From JAXDJH01 sp034663635 (GTDB taxonomy: Bacteria; Actinomycetota; CADDZG01; WHSQ01): a DNA stretch of 64,000 nucleotides. Location of the stretch: the NCBI GenBank assembly GCA_034663635.1, contig JAXDJH010000023.1, positions 62,001 to 126,000 of the forward strand. Direction: 5' to 3'. The stretch's first letter is position 1. The number at the start of each line of letters is the position of its first letter. The notes under the pieces were generated by a model, which did no database searches, was not told the origin of the DNA, and saw nothing but the letters and a program-made list of their open reading frames with translations. A program made the position numbers and the translations under genes. Positions 57,663 to 64,000 of this stretch are shown here, piece by piece.

Positions 57663-57736
57663 GTTGGTAGAGCGGCTCCGCCTTCTAAGCCCGCCTCGCA
57701 CGGGTGAGGTCAGGAGTTCGAATCTCCTCTGGTCCA
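57663..57736 (+). pseudogene. chimeric tRNA-like remnant
   Basis: Begins within a D-arm (GTTGGTAGAGCG), then has a stretch with loop-like CTTCTAA as in tRNA-Arg(TCT), then joins the tRNA-Ala sequence from the anticodon loop onward (46 nt identical). The acceptor 5' strand and the first D-stem half are missing and the anticodon region is duplicated, so it cannot fold as a tRNA. It looks like the product of recombination between tRNA genes or att sites. Confidence 0.65.
57706..57736 (+). repeat. attachment-site-like repeat, copy 2
   Basis: Identical over 31 nt to the tRNA-Ala 3' end; marks the left border of the segment carrying the cupin and HigBA genes. Confidence 0.8.
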
Positions 57737-57854
57737 CAAAAGCCCAGGTCAGAAGCGTGTTTTCCTCGGGAGAAAAGCACAGTCTCAACGCCCTCAACAA
57801 ATCCGCAACATGAGCTCACCCGAGTGTGGGGTGTGGTTCCTCGGACGCTGCCGA

Positions 57855-58232
57855 TCAGGAGTCAGGACCCTCTACGTTCACCACCGCTTCTCCAGTGCCC
57901 GATCGGAATGCGATGAGCACAGACGTTTCGCCGGTGGGGTTGCTCTCGCGGTGGACTGTGCGAGGGGGCACATGGACGAAATCACCGGGTCCTGCGTCGA
58001 CCTTGTCACTGCCCCCTGGACCGAACTCCAAGACCGCTCTGCCTGCGGCTACGTAGAAATAGGTCTCGTGGTCACCGTGGTGATGCCATCCTGAAATCAT
58101 CTCCGGCTCGGTTCGCGCCACTCCGGCCCACAGGCCCTGGGACGCGAACGCCTGCTCACGAGTCATGCCCGGTGTCTGTCCCCCGGGCGGCGCAGTGCGA
58201 TCCGCCGCCTTTTTCAGCTCTATCTGCCCCAT
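57855..58232 (-). CDS. cupin-domain protein
   Basis: The 125-residue product has both cupin motifs: SGWHHHGDHETYFYVAAGRA with metal-ligand His residues, and GPGDFVHVPPRTVHRESNP with the last His. Small single-domain cupins bind a metal and may be isomerases, dioxygenases or sensors. ATG 58232 follows AAGGAGG by 6 nt; the 21 codons upstream in frame lack support. It lies between att-like repeats 2 and 3. Confidence 0.85.
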   Translation of the reverse strand: MGQIELKKAADRTAPPGGQTPGMTREQAFASQGLWAGVARTEPEMISGWHHHGDHETYFYVAAGRAVLEFGPGGSDKVDAGPGDFVHVPPRTVHRESNPTGETSVLIAFRSGTGEAVVNVEGPDS

Positions 58233-58360
58233 TGGATACCTCCTTGGCGATGCGACTTCCTTGTTCGGAACGTTAGGGGCAAGGCTCCACCACACGCAAT
58301 CATCGGCCGCATGTGAATCGGCGTCTCGCTCTGAATTGGCTGCTTGCAGTCAGATTCGTC

Positions 58361-58390
58361 TTGCATGGTATCCGTGTAAGCATGTATAAT
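58361..58390 (+). promoter_or_regulatory. promoter of the higBA operon
   Basis: TTGCAT (58361-58366) and a consensus TATAAT (58385-58390) stand 18 bp apart, giving a leader of about 20 nt with GAGGA before TTG 58414. A TATAAT with a leader contrasts with the leaderless TANNNT starts of the host genes. Confidence 0.6.
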
Positions 58391-58413
58391 GTCGGAGTGA
58401 GGAATGGTTCTGA

Positions 58414-58704
58414 TTGATCGTTTCATTCGCGGACAAGGCGACGGAGGCACTGTTTCATGGTGAGAGCGGGAAGGCCATAAGGCAGATTCCGGCGGATGTC
58501 CGGTCCGCAGCGGTGCGCAAGCTCGACCTTGTCAATGCAGCTCACGATCTAGGGGACTTGAGAGTGCCGCCCGGGAATCGACTAGAACCTCTGAAGGGAG
58601 ACCTACGAGGTAAGCACAGCATCCGGATCAACGACCAATGGAGGATCGTGTTCCGGTGGAAGAGCGGAGATGCCCATGACGTCGAGATCGAGGACTACCA
58701 CTAA
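58414..58704 (+). CDS. higB: HigB/RelE-family toxin
   Basis: The 96-residue protein fits HigB: IVSFADKATEALFHGESG at the N-terminus, VRKLDLVNAAHDLGDLRVP, LKGDLRGKHSIRINDQWRIV and the C-terminal VEIEDYH. HigB toxins are ribosome-dependent mRNA endonucleases. TTG 58414 gives the standard family N-terminus. Toxin-first order with the antitoxin 9 nt downstream is the HigBA arrangement. It lies in the tRNA-Ala repeat-bounded island. Confidence 0.92.
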   Translation: MIVSFADKATEALFHGESGKAIRQIPADVRSAAVRKLDLVNAAHDLGDLRVPPGNRLEPLKGDLRGKHSIRINDQWRIVFRWKSGDAHDVEIEDYH

Positions 58705-58713
58705 GGAGTAGAG

Positions 58714-59001
58714 ATGCTGCCGAACAACCGAATCCCCACTCATCCCGGAGAGATCCTCCTCGAGGACTTCCTTAAGCCTCTTGGCATAACGCAAGTGGCA
58801 CTGGCAGACCACCTTGGTGTCCCTGTTCAGCGAATCAACGAGCTCATCCGCGGCAAGCGGGGGGTCACACCCGAGACGGCGTGGCTGCTTGCGAGTGCGC
58901 TTGGAACGAGTCCGGAGCTCTGGTTGAACCTCCAGTCAAATCACGACCTGGTGCGCACTCGTCCCAAGAAGAAGATTCGTCAATTGGCTGCTGCGGGTTA
59001 A
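58714..59001 (+). CDS. higA: HigA-family antitoxin (XRE-type HTH)
   Basis: The 95-residue protein has the HigA start RIPTHPGEILLEDFLKPLG and an HTH of the Xre type (ITQVALADHLGVPVQRINEL, then GVTPETAWLLASALGTSPEL). It neutralises HigB and represses the operon. ATG 58714 has GGAG 6 nt upstream. Confidence 0.93.
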   Translation: MLPNNRIPTHPGEILLEDFLKPLGITQVALADHLGVPVQRINELIRGKRGVTPETAWLLASALGTSPELWLNLQSNHDLVRTRPKKKIRQLAAAG

Positions 59002-59100
59002 TCCCGATAGATATCGGATTCTTCTGGACGAAGAACCTGCGGAACGGCATCTATCGCCAGCGCTCTTTTGGATCCTGACCGCCGCCCTCAACAAACACGG

Positions 59101-59131
59101 GAGGTCAGGAGTTCGAATCTCCTCTGGTCCA
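59101..59131 (+). repeat. attachment-site-like repeat, copy 3
   Basis: A third identical 31-nt copy of the tRNA-Ala 3' end, 1.36 kb after copy 2. Together they bound a segment carrying only a cupin gene and higBA. The sequence between higA and this repeat (59002-59100) and on to 59235 holds no supported gene. Confidence 0.8.
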
Positions 59132-59235
59132 CCAAAACCTGCACGGCATGGCGTTCGGTCGCCGAGAACGCGAGCCGCACGCTTCGCAAGGGTAGGAGAG
59201 GGCCAGTCCCCCTCGATTCCGTGCGTCAGGAAACC

Positions 59236-59265
59236 TTGACAGGAAGGCTACCGTCAGGATAGCTT
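59236..59265 (+). promoter_or_regulatory. promoter of the HTH-protein gene
   Basis: TTGACA (59236-59241) and TAGCTT (59260-59265) with an 18-bp spacer; ATG 59272 is 6 nt after the -10. This is the only leaderless candidate here with a perfect -35 box. Confidence 0.65.
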
Positions 59266-59271
59266 GACGGC

Positions 59272-59856
59272 ATGGCCGATAACGAGCGGGACCAGGAACT
59301 GACCCCGGAGGGGATCGCCAGGATCGAGGCCGTCGATGCCTACCTCGTAGACAGCATTCGGGCCGGCGAGCCCATTGAGGCGCTGATAGCGACGAGGCGG
59401 CTTGGTGAGATAGCCAGCGCTCGCGCGAAGGAGGCGGCACAGGTCGCAACCGAAGGGCGATGGTCGTGGAGTGACATCGGCACAGCGCTCGGGATGACGA
59501 AGCAGGCAGCCCACGAGAAGCTGCGCGCTCGAGCACACAACGAGATCGCGAAAGGGCTCGCCAAGGTCGATGAGGCGGAGAGGACCGGCCGGGCAAAGGT
59601 CACACGCCGAGCCAACCGAGGGCGTGAGGGACTGGACCGCGCGGCTCCGTTCTCGCCCAAGGTCGACTCCGCTCGGGAACGCATCGATGAATGGGAACAG
59701 AAACAAAACGAAAAGCTCACCCGGAAGATCGAGAAAGCGCGACGGACAGTCGCTGAATCAGAGAAATCGGTACTGAACAATCTCGACCGGAAGACTAGTG
59801 AGCGCCCTCCGTCAGACTCGACCTCAACAAAAACTCAACATGACAAACGGGTGTAG
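59272..59856 (+). CDS. HTH-type DNA-binding protein with basic coiled-coil tail
   Basis: The 194-residue product is helical and charged. Residues about 62-85 (WSWSDIGTALGMTKQAAHEK) match a helix-turn-helix of the kind found in small actinobacterial proteins; the C-terminal half is basic and likely coiled (NEKLTRKIEKARRTVAESEK). It may bind DNA as a regulator or nucleoid protein. It lies just beyond att-like copy 3. Confidence 0.65.
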   Translation: MADNERDQELTPEGIARIEAVDAYLVDSIRAGEPIEALIATRRLGEIASARAKEAAQVATEGRWSWSDIGTALGMTKQAAHEKLRARAHNEIAKGLAKVDEAERTGRAKVTRRANRGREGLDRAAPFSPKVDSARERIDEWEQKQNEKLTRKIEKARRTVAESEKSVLNNLDRKTSERPPSDSTSTKTQHDKRV

Positions 59857-59908
59857 ACGTGGAGATCGCCTGCGACAGGTAATCCCTTTTGGCTCACGCG
59901 AACGGGGG

Positions 59909-60856
59909 ATGCGCAAGCCGCTTCGGACCATGACGTTGCTCGTCATCTTGGTGTGGCTCTCAGCCAACCCGAATGAGATGACAAGGCGGTACGCGCTACC
60001 GGTCTCTTCTTCGTCCCATGCGACTGCCCTATCTCCATCGTCAACCGTCGCTGTCCCCCAGGCAAACGGACCGATCGTCTATTCGTGTTTTGGGCGGAAC
60101 GACCATGACATCTGCCGGATTGATTCGGATGGCACTCATCACCGCAACTTGACTCGCGACCACGATAAGAACGCGTGGGGGCCGGTCAAATGGTCGCCTG
60201 ATGGTTCGAGGATCGCGTTTGGTTGCGCTGACCAGGTCTGCATCATGCGGCGTGACGGGACTCATATCCACAAGGTGACTTCCAAAGGACACAATGGGTC
60301 CGCCGACTGGTCGCCCGACGGAACCCGCCTCGTGTTCGTGCACTACAACCGCCGCAACGCCGGCCCCGATGCTGGTCTTCGGATACTCCGCCTGAGGGAC
60401 AAGCGAATCCGGCGACTAACAACCGATGGCGGTTTCGACCCCGCATGGTCGGTCGCGAATGTGATCGCTTATGCCAGAGACCCAGCACACTCGTGGCGGG
60501 GTTTGTACGCGATCAGATCTGACGGCACCGATTTTCACCGGCTTACAAATAGATGGGACTACTCGCCGGACTGGTCTCCGGACGGCGCTCGCATCGTCTG
60601 GATCCGACGAGCCCCGAGTTACGGTCCATCGCACCTACGTGTGGGACGCGCCGACGGCTCTCGTGATCGCGCGATCTCTCCGAGAAACGGAGATGAAGCG
60701 AGGCCTTCATGGTCACCGGATGGCCGCTGGATCAGCTTCGATTCCGGCGCGATCATTCAAATCTTCGTCTGCCGTCCAGACGGGAGTCGCAGACGCCAAG
60801 TGACGACCGGCTCCTACGATCATGCTGGACCGGACTGGGGGATCGAGCCGGACTGA
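59909..60856 (+). CDS. TolB-like beta-propeller protein (secreted or anchored)
   Basis: The 315-residue protein has a hydrophobic N-terminus (TMTLLVILVWLSANP) and at least five PD40/WD40-like repeats, each with a xWSPDGxxI core: VKWSPDGSRIAFG, ADWSPDGTRLVFV, PDWSPDGARIVWI, PSWSPDGRWISFD. TolB-like propellers bind partner proteins. The start is uncertain: ATG 59909 has only a GGGGG run beside it. No Tol/Pal genes are nearby. Confidence 0.75.
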   Translation: MRKPLRTMTLLVILVWLSANPNEMTRRYALPVSSSSHATALSPSSTVAVPQANGPIVYSCFGRNDHDICRIDSDGTHHRNLTRDHDKNAWGPVKWSPDGSRIAFGCADQVCIMRRDGTHIHKVTSKGHNGSADWSPDGTRLVFVHYNRRNAGPDAGLRILRLRDKRIRRLTTDGGFDPAWSVANVIAYARDPAHSWRGLYAIRSDGTDFHRLTNRWDYSPDWSPDGARIVWIRRAPSYGPSHLRVGRADGSRDRAISPRNGDEARPSWSPDGRWISFDSGAIIQIFVCRPDGSRRRQVTTGSYDHAGPDWGIEPD

Positions 60857-60895
60857 GACGACAGAACCAACGACCGTGCCCCACGTGTCGCAGAA

Positions 60896-60914
60896 AGTTG
60901 CCGTATGGGCAACT
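60896..60914. terminator. hairpin between convergent genes
   Basis: AGTTGCC and GGCAACT form a 7-bp stem with a 5-nt loop between the stops at 60856 and 60943. Without a U-tract; possibly a weak bidirectional terminator. Confidence 0.4.
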
Positions 60915-60942
60915 CCCGGCGCCTCGTGCTGATGGAGAGCGG

Positions 60943-61287
60943 TCAGTCGTGGCCGGCTACTACCCAGCCTCCGGCGCTCTTGACGGTCGCCGTCACCTTG
61001 TCACCGACCACGTAGTCGAAAGAGACGGGTTCGGGATCGGTGCTCGTCGGTTTGATCGTCAGCTTCTCCTTGCCACGTTTGACGACGACGATCCAGTCAC
61101 CCTGCCCGACCGCGCCGGTGACCGTTCCGCTCGTGGACTCCGAGGTGATCGTGAGCGTGCATTTGGGCTGGGCCGGATTGATTGCCTGGCAGCTCTCCGA
61201 GCTATCGAGCTCGAGCGCAGAAGCTCCGGACGTGAGCAGCCCGACAGAAAGCAGAACCGCGATCGATGTCTTTAAGGCTCTAAGCAT
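60943..61287 (-). CDS. small secreted protein of unknown function
   Basis: The 114-residue precursor has a signal peptide (LKTSIAVLLSVGLLTSGASA) and a beta-rich mature part with a cysteine pair (SCQAINPAQPKC) and GAVGQGDWIVVVKRGKEKL. ATG 61287 follows GGAGG by 6 nt. Family not recognised. It follows the membrane-anchored gene at 61386 on the same strand. Confidence 0.68.
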   Translation of the reverse strand: MLRALKTSIAVLLSVGLLTSGASALELDSSESCQAINPAQPKCTLTITSESTSGTVTGAVGQGDWIVVVKRGKEKLTIKPTSTDPEPVSFDYVVGDKVTATVKSAGGWVVAGHD

Positions 61288-61385
61288 TTTCGTCCTCCCA
61301 TTGGTCGCCGCCTTCGACCGGTCGAAAAAAGCTCGACCTGATTGAGTCTTCGCCGGGGGAACAGCCATTCCCTCCCGGCTCTCGC

Positions 61386-62000
61386 CTACAGGGGCTTGAA
61401 GGACGAAACGATCGCTTGGGCCGGGGGAAGCACCGTGGCGGGGTCGGATGACTCGGTCGTGAAGATGTTGATCGCGTAGAAGCGGCCTTCATCCTCGATC
61501 GCGATTACCAGAAACCTGATCTTGGCTCCTTGATCGTTGGTCGCAGTCCCCGCGATCGCGTTGGCAGGAAGCTCACCGACGGCGCTGTCGTCGCCGCCCC
61601 GGACCTTCACGTTTCCGTAACCCTGATTGATGGACGCGACGAGATCGCGTGATGCATCGTCGAGCGACTCGGCGGGGATCGGCCCCATGGACATCACGGC
61701 CTCATGCCCAGGCCCCACCAAGTTGGTCCTCGGCCCATCCGCCTCGACCTTCCACCCTTCCGGATAAGAGAAGCCGTAGCCGCCTCGTTCGTTGACGAAG
61801 TCTTTCGTCTGAACGACGGGTGTGATCACTGGGGAGGCCGACGCGGTGGGCCTTTCTCGTTCGGGCTCCGTCCGCGGATCGCGAAGCGACACGATTATCG
61901 CTACGACTATAAGGACTCCGAGAACGACCGCACCCCCGGCGATCGCTGCTCGCCGGGGGTCGCGGAAGATCTCTTTGAAGCTGTTGTTAGTGCTCGACAG
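61386..62000 (-). CDS. membrane-anchored extracytoplasmic protein, probable CTG start
   Basis: The annotatable frame from GTG 61892 lacks a membrane anchor, but the frame continues upstream through a perfect signal anchor (AAIAGGAVVLGVLIVVAIIV) and a basic KEIFRDPRR leader, back to CTG 62000, which overlaps the end of the LPFTG gene. No ATG, GTG or TTG occurs in that stretch. The soluble part (GYGFSYPEGWKVEADGP, AIVSSFKPL) resembles PsbP-like/DUF1795 small domains. About 204 residues. Confidence 0.6.
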   Translation of the reverse strand: MSSTNNSFKEIFRDPRRAAIAGGAVVLGVLIVVAIIVSLRDPRTEPERERPTASASPVITPVVQTKDFVNERGGYGFSYPEGWKVEADGPRTNLVGPGHEAVMSMGPIPAESLDDASRDLVASINQGYGNVKVRGGDDSAVGELPANAIAGTATNDQGAKIRFLVIAIEDEGRFYAINIFTTESSDPATVLPPAQAIVSSFKPL

Positions 62001-63423
62001 TCGCTCCCGGCTTTATGGACAGTGCAGCTCCGCAACCGATCAGCGCAAGCGCCAAGAGGAGGAACCTAGCGACGCCCGCGCCGGTGAACGGCAGCTGCGC
62101 GGCTCGAGGAGCGGGAGCGGCGGTGACGAACGGACCGACCGCGCCGCCGGGCGTGTTGTGTTTGTGGTGGTTGTAACGAACGCCCTTGACCTTGTCTGGC
62201 TGGCCGAGGTCGACATTCGACTTCGAGTCGTCGACTGTCCCATCGACGATCGGCGTGTCGCCGACGATGCCCTTCCCTACTTGGGCGGCTACAGCGGTGG
62301 CGCTGCCGCCGGCCTTGCCGGCTTCGGCATTCGACCCGACGCCGTTGAGGAACAGACAGATGATCGACTGGGTGGGGCAGTCCGGCGGCAATGAGACGGT
62401 GCCCTCTTGCGACAGCGAGAACTGCTCTTCGCCTTGAGCCTCGATGGCAGCGATGTGAGCGAGCCCTTCGCTCAGCGACTTCCCTTGGGTGTTTGCATAG
62501 CTGTAGGACTCGGAGTGAAGGATTAGGGCGCCAACCCCATCGCAGATGCCCGACTTGGCGCTCTCGCCACCCACGCAAACCTCGGCCCCACTATTCTCGG
62601 CGCCGGACTCGGCCGACTCGTCGCCCTCATCGGGCGAATCGGTCTCGCTGGCGGAGTCGCTATGGGATTCGGCGACCCGGCCCCCGATCGGCCCGTCACA
62701 AGTGTCGCTCGCAGAATGCTCTTCCGATCCGACACAGGCATCAACAACCGAGGTGTCGGATGACGACTCGCTTCCGTTCTCATCCTCGTGCGCGCTTGCG
62801 CCCGCATAGCCGACGGTCAGAGAGATCGGACCGTTGCAGTCGTGGCTTGCTGTCTGTTGATCGCCGCCGGCACAAACCGATGCGACCGACTTCTTCTCGG
62901 AGTTGCCGTCTTCCTTGGAGCTGGTGCGCTCTTCGTAGAGAAGGCTGACGCAAAGTTGTCCGTCCGAGCCCGAGCAGATCTGTTCGGTCACATCGAACAG
63001 AAGACCGGTGCGCTCGTTCTTGCCTTCCTCGGAGTTGGCTTCCGCGCCCCACAATTCCTGACCCATCACCGCGAGGAGCGTTGCCTTCGCGCTGGATGAA
63101 CCGGACGAGGACCCCTCGCTTTCCGAGGACCCGGCACTGCTCGATGACTCACTGACGGTCAACGCGTCTTCGCCCATGACGTCGAGATTGACGACGGAAC
63201 CCGTCGACGACGCGGCCGAATGGGCTTCTTGCGCTTCTTCTTCGGCGGAGTTCGTGGCGGTCACTTGCTGGGGCGGGGCGACCGGTTGGGTTGCCGCCGG
63301 CGCGGCATCGACGGGCACAGGGGTCGAGACGGCCAAGCCATCTGCGGCCATGGCCGCCGGTCCGACGATCATTACCGCAAGCAAGGTGAGGCTGACGACT
63401 GAGCCGATCCTCTTCAACGACAT
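61987..63423 (-). CDS. LPFTG-anchored surface protein with repeated cysteine pairs
   Basis: The 478-residue precursor has a signal peptide (IGSVVSLTLLAVMIVGPAAM), a Ser/Glu-rich body and a sorting signal LPFTG (444-448) with a hydrophobic helix. The short tail (SIKPGATVEH) is weakly basic. The body contains at least four related units with paired cysteines: ICSGSDGQLC, VCAGGDQQTASHDCNGPI, ACVGSEEHSASDTCDGPI and VCVGGESAKSGICDG. Likely wall-anchored by a sortase such as that at 1320-1994. ATG 63423 has GGAGG 9 nt upstream. Family not recognised. Confidence 0.8.
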   Translation of the reverse strand: MSLKRIGSVVSLTLLAVMIVGPAAMAADGLAVSTPVPVDAAPAATQPVAPPQQVTATNSAEEEAQEAHSAASSTGSVVNLDVMGEDALTVSESSSSAGSSESEGSSSGSSSAKATLLAVMGQELWGAEANSEEGKNERTGLLFDVTEQICSGSDGQLCVSLLYEERTSSKEDGNSEKKSVASVCAGGDQQTASHDCNGPISLTVGYAGASAHEDENGSESSSDTSVVDACVGSEEHSASDTCDGPIGGRVAESHSDSASETDSPDEGDESAESGAENSGAEVCVGGESAKSGICDGVGALILHSESYSYANTQGKSLSEGLAHIAAIEAQGEEQFSLSQEGTVSLPPDCPTQSIICLFLNGVGSNAEAGKAGGSATAVAAQVGKGIVGDTPIVDGTVDDSKSNVDLGQPDKVKGVRYNHHKHNTPGGAVGPFVTAAPAPRAAQLPFTGAGVARFLLLALALIGCGAALSIKPGATVEH

Positions 63424-63655
63424 TTCGGGTCTCCTCCCCAGTGTGGGTCCGCAAGACGACCACTAACTCTCCGTGGCCGTTCAAATACCCAGTGCCACAT
63501 GTTTCAACCCTGTTTGTGCCATTTCCTGCCGAAAAGCTGCTTTCGGACGGAAATGGGCCGCCTCCAGGGGGCTCAACTCGGTCGAGTCCGAGGAGGAGAC
63601 GGCCGCGCCCGGCTCGAATGAAGGTGTAGAGGGCCGGGAGGCCGGGGTCGACCCA

Positions 63656-63661
63656 TAGGGG
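63656..63661 (+). promoter_or_regulatory. possible -10 element of the right-edge gene
   Basis: TAGGGG with 6 nt to ATG 63668; differs from TANNNT in the last base. Confidence 0.25.
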
Positions 63662-63667
63662 GCCGCA

Positions 63668-64000
63668 ATGCCACGTCGACGGCACCGCTTCATCTTGCTG
63701 AGCTTGGTGATAACGCTGATAGCGGGGGTCGTTTCAAGCGGCACGCTCGCTTCCGCACGAGACGGTGTCGTCGAGATCAGGCCTCTCTCCAATCGAGCCG
63801 ATCTCGTCTCCGGTGACGATGTGCTCGTCAAGTTCTCCGTGCCGGACGGAGCGAATCCGTCGGACCTTCGCATCTCGGTGAACGGATCGGACGTGACCGA
63901 AGCGTTCCGCCAACACTCCGATGGCGAAGGCGAAGGAGTGCTTTCCGGGTTGGACATCGGGCGCAACGAAGTCGCGGCGTCTCTGCCGGACGGACGTGGG
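63668..64000 (+). CDS. secreted DUF6351-like protein, N-terminal part (cut by window edge)
   Basis: An open frame from ATG 63668 runs without a stop off the right edge (111 codons). It has a basic N-terminus and signal helix (RFILLSLVITLIAGVVSSG), then VEIRPLSNRADLVSGDDVLV and RISVNGSDVTEAF, a short beta domain with the wording I associate with DUF6351 proteins (large secreted proteins, some compared to tannase/feruloyl esterases). The family call is from memory, not a search. Confidence 0.6.
   Translation, partial: MPRRRHRFILLSLVITLIAGVVSSGTLASARDGVVEIRPLSNRADLVSGDDVLVKFSVPDGANPSDLRISVNGSDVTEAFRQHSDGEGEGVLSGLDIGRNEVAASLPDGRG

Noticed and set aside
57571..57813. Open frame translating to repeated GEVRSSNLLWST
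   Set aside because: Translation of the tRNA-Ala gene and its repeat; a familiar tRNA artefact, not a protein.
57583..59860. Integrase gene for the tRNA-Ala island
   Set aside because: No reading frame with tyrosine or serine recombinase motifs exists in the segment.
1..64000. CRISPR array or insertion sequence
   Set aside because: The only dense repeats are coding RTX repeats, the 33-bp operator array and the tRNA-end repeats; no transposase or spacer-repeat pattern was seen.

Overview
The window is GC-rich, densely packed bacterial DNA of actinobacterial character. The signs are a class E-type sortase with LPxTG-like substrates, a clpS-DUF2017 pair, frequent GTG/TTG starts, and many genes that appear to start without a leader. 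In about twenty of these a TANNNT -10 hexamer lies only 6-8 nt before the start codon. Gene content (two-component signalling, RTX-like secreted proteins, acyl-lipid enzymes, TldD/E, GalU) fits a free-living, probably uncultivated member of the Actinomycetota. I cannot place it more finely from sequence alone.

Layout. 1-3706: the start of an alpha/beta hydrolase at the left edge, then a cell-surface operon (LPHTG-anchored protein, sortase, FnIII-type membrane-anchored protein) behind a 345-bp palindrome-rich control region. 3707-8086: a lipid-related operon (phosphodiesterase-type enzyme, patatin, acyl-CoA synthetase), divergent from a PPOX protein and an aldo/keto reductase. 9566-23672: mostly housekeeping and accessory metabolism in convergent and divergent pairs (EamA, TerC, three-domain arginase family, SDRs, Phd-like regulator, YchF-like GTPase, gamma-glutamyltransferase, endonuclease IV), ending in a gnd-clpS-DUF2017-bcp-FG-GAP run. 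23747-27295: two signalling operons, a PAS/receiver/cyclase-like cassette and a NarL-type kinase with a receiver-only partner. 27364-32773: a CASTOR/POLLUX-like channel, tRNA-Arg(CCT) and two tandem RTX-type secreted proteins.

32854-43054: a CoA-disulfide-reductase-like flavoprotein, PlsC with an upstream 46-codon membrane peptide, a PPOX-UbiA fusion with a stand-alone PPOX gene, inositol monophosphatase, an O-methyltransferase, a double GNAT, an ABC exporter, an SDR and a DUF2236 protein. 43111-57544: a CTG-start small protein, TldD/TldE, UppP, MTA phosphorylase, a zinc-ribbon protein with a polyserine tail, a GAF-GGDEF cyclase, GalU-MoaC, several small genes, leucyl aminopeptidase and a bacterial translin. 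57583-59131: a tRNA-Ala(CGC) gene whose 3' end is repeated twice more downstream, enclosing a cupin gene and a HigBA toxin-antitoxin pair; this looks like a decayed tRNA-targeted island. 59272-64000: an HTH protein, a TolB-like propeller, secreted proteins, a second sortase substrate (LPFTG) with repeated cysteine pairs, and the start of a DUF6351-like gene at the right edge.

Recurring themes are surface anchoring (sortase, two LPxTG-type proteins, UppP, GalU), membrane lipids (acyl-CoA ligase, patatin, PlsC, UbiA), and compact organisation: start/stop overlaps such as TTGA, GTGA, ATGA and TGATG within operons, and 4-nt CTAG/CTAA stop overlaps between convergent genes. No CRISPR array, insertion sequence or integrase was seen.
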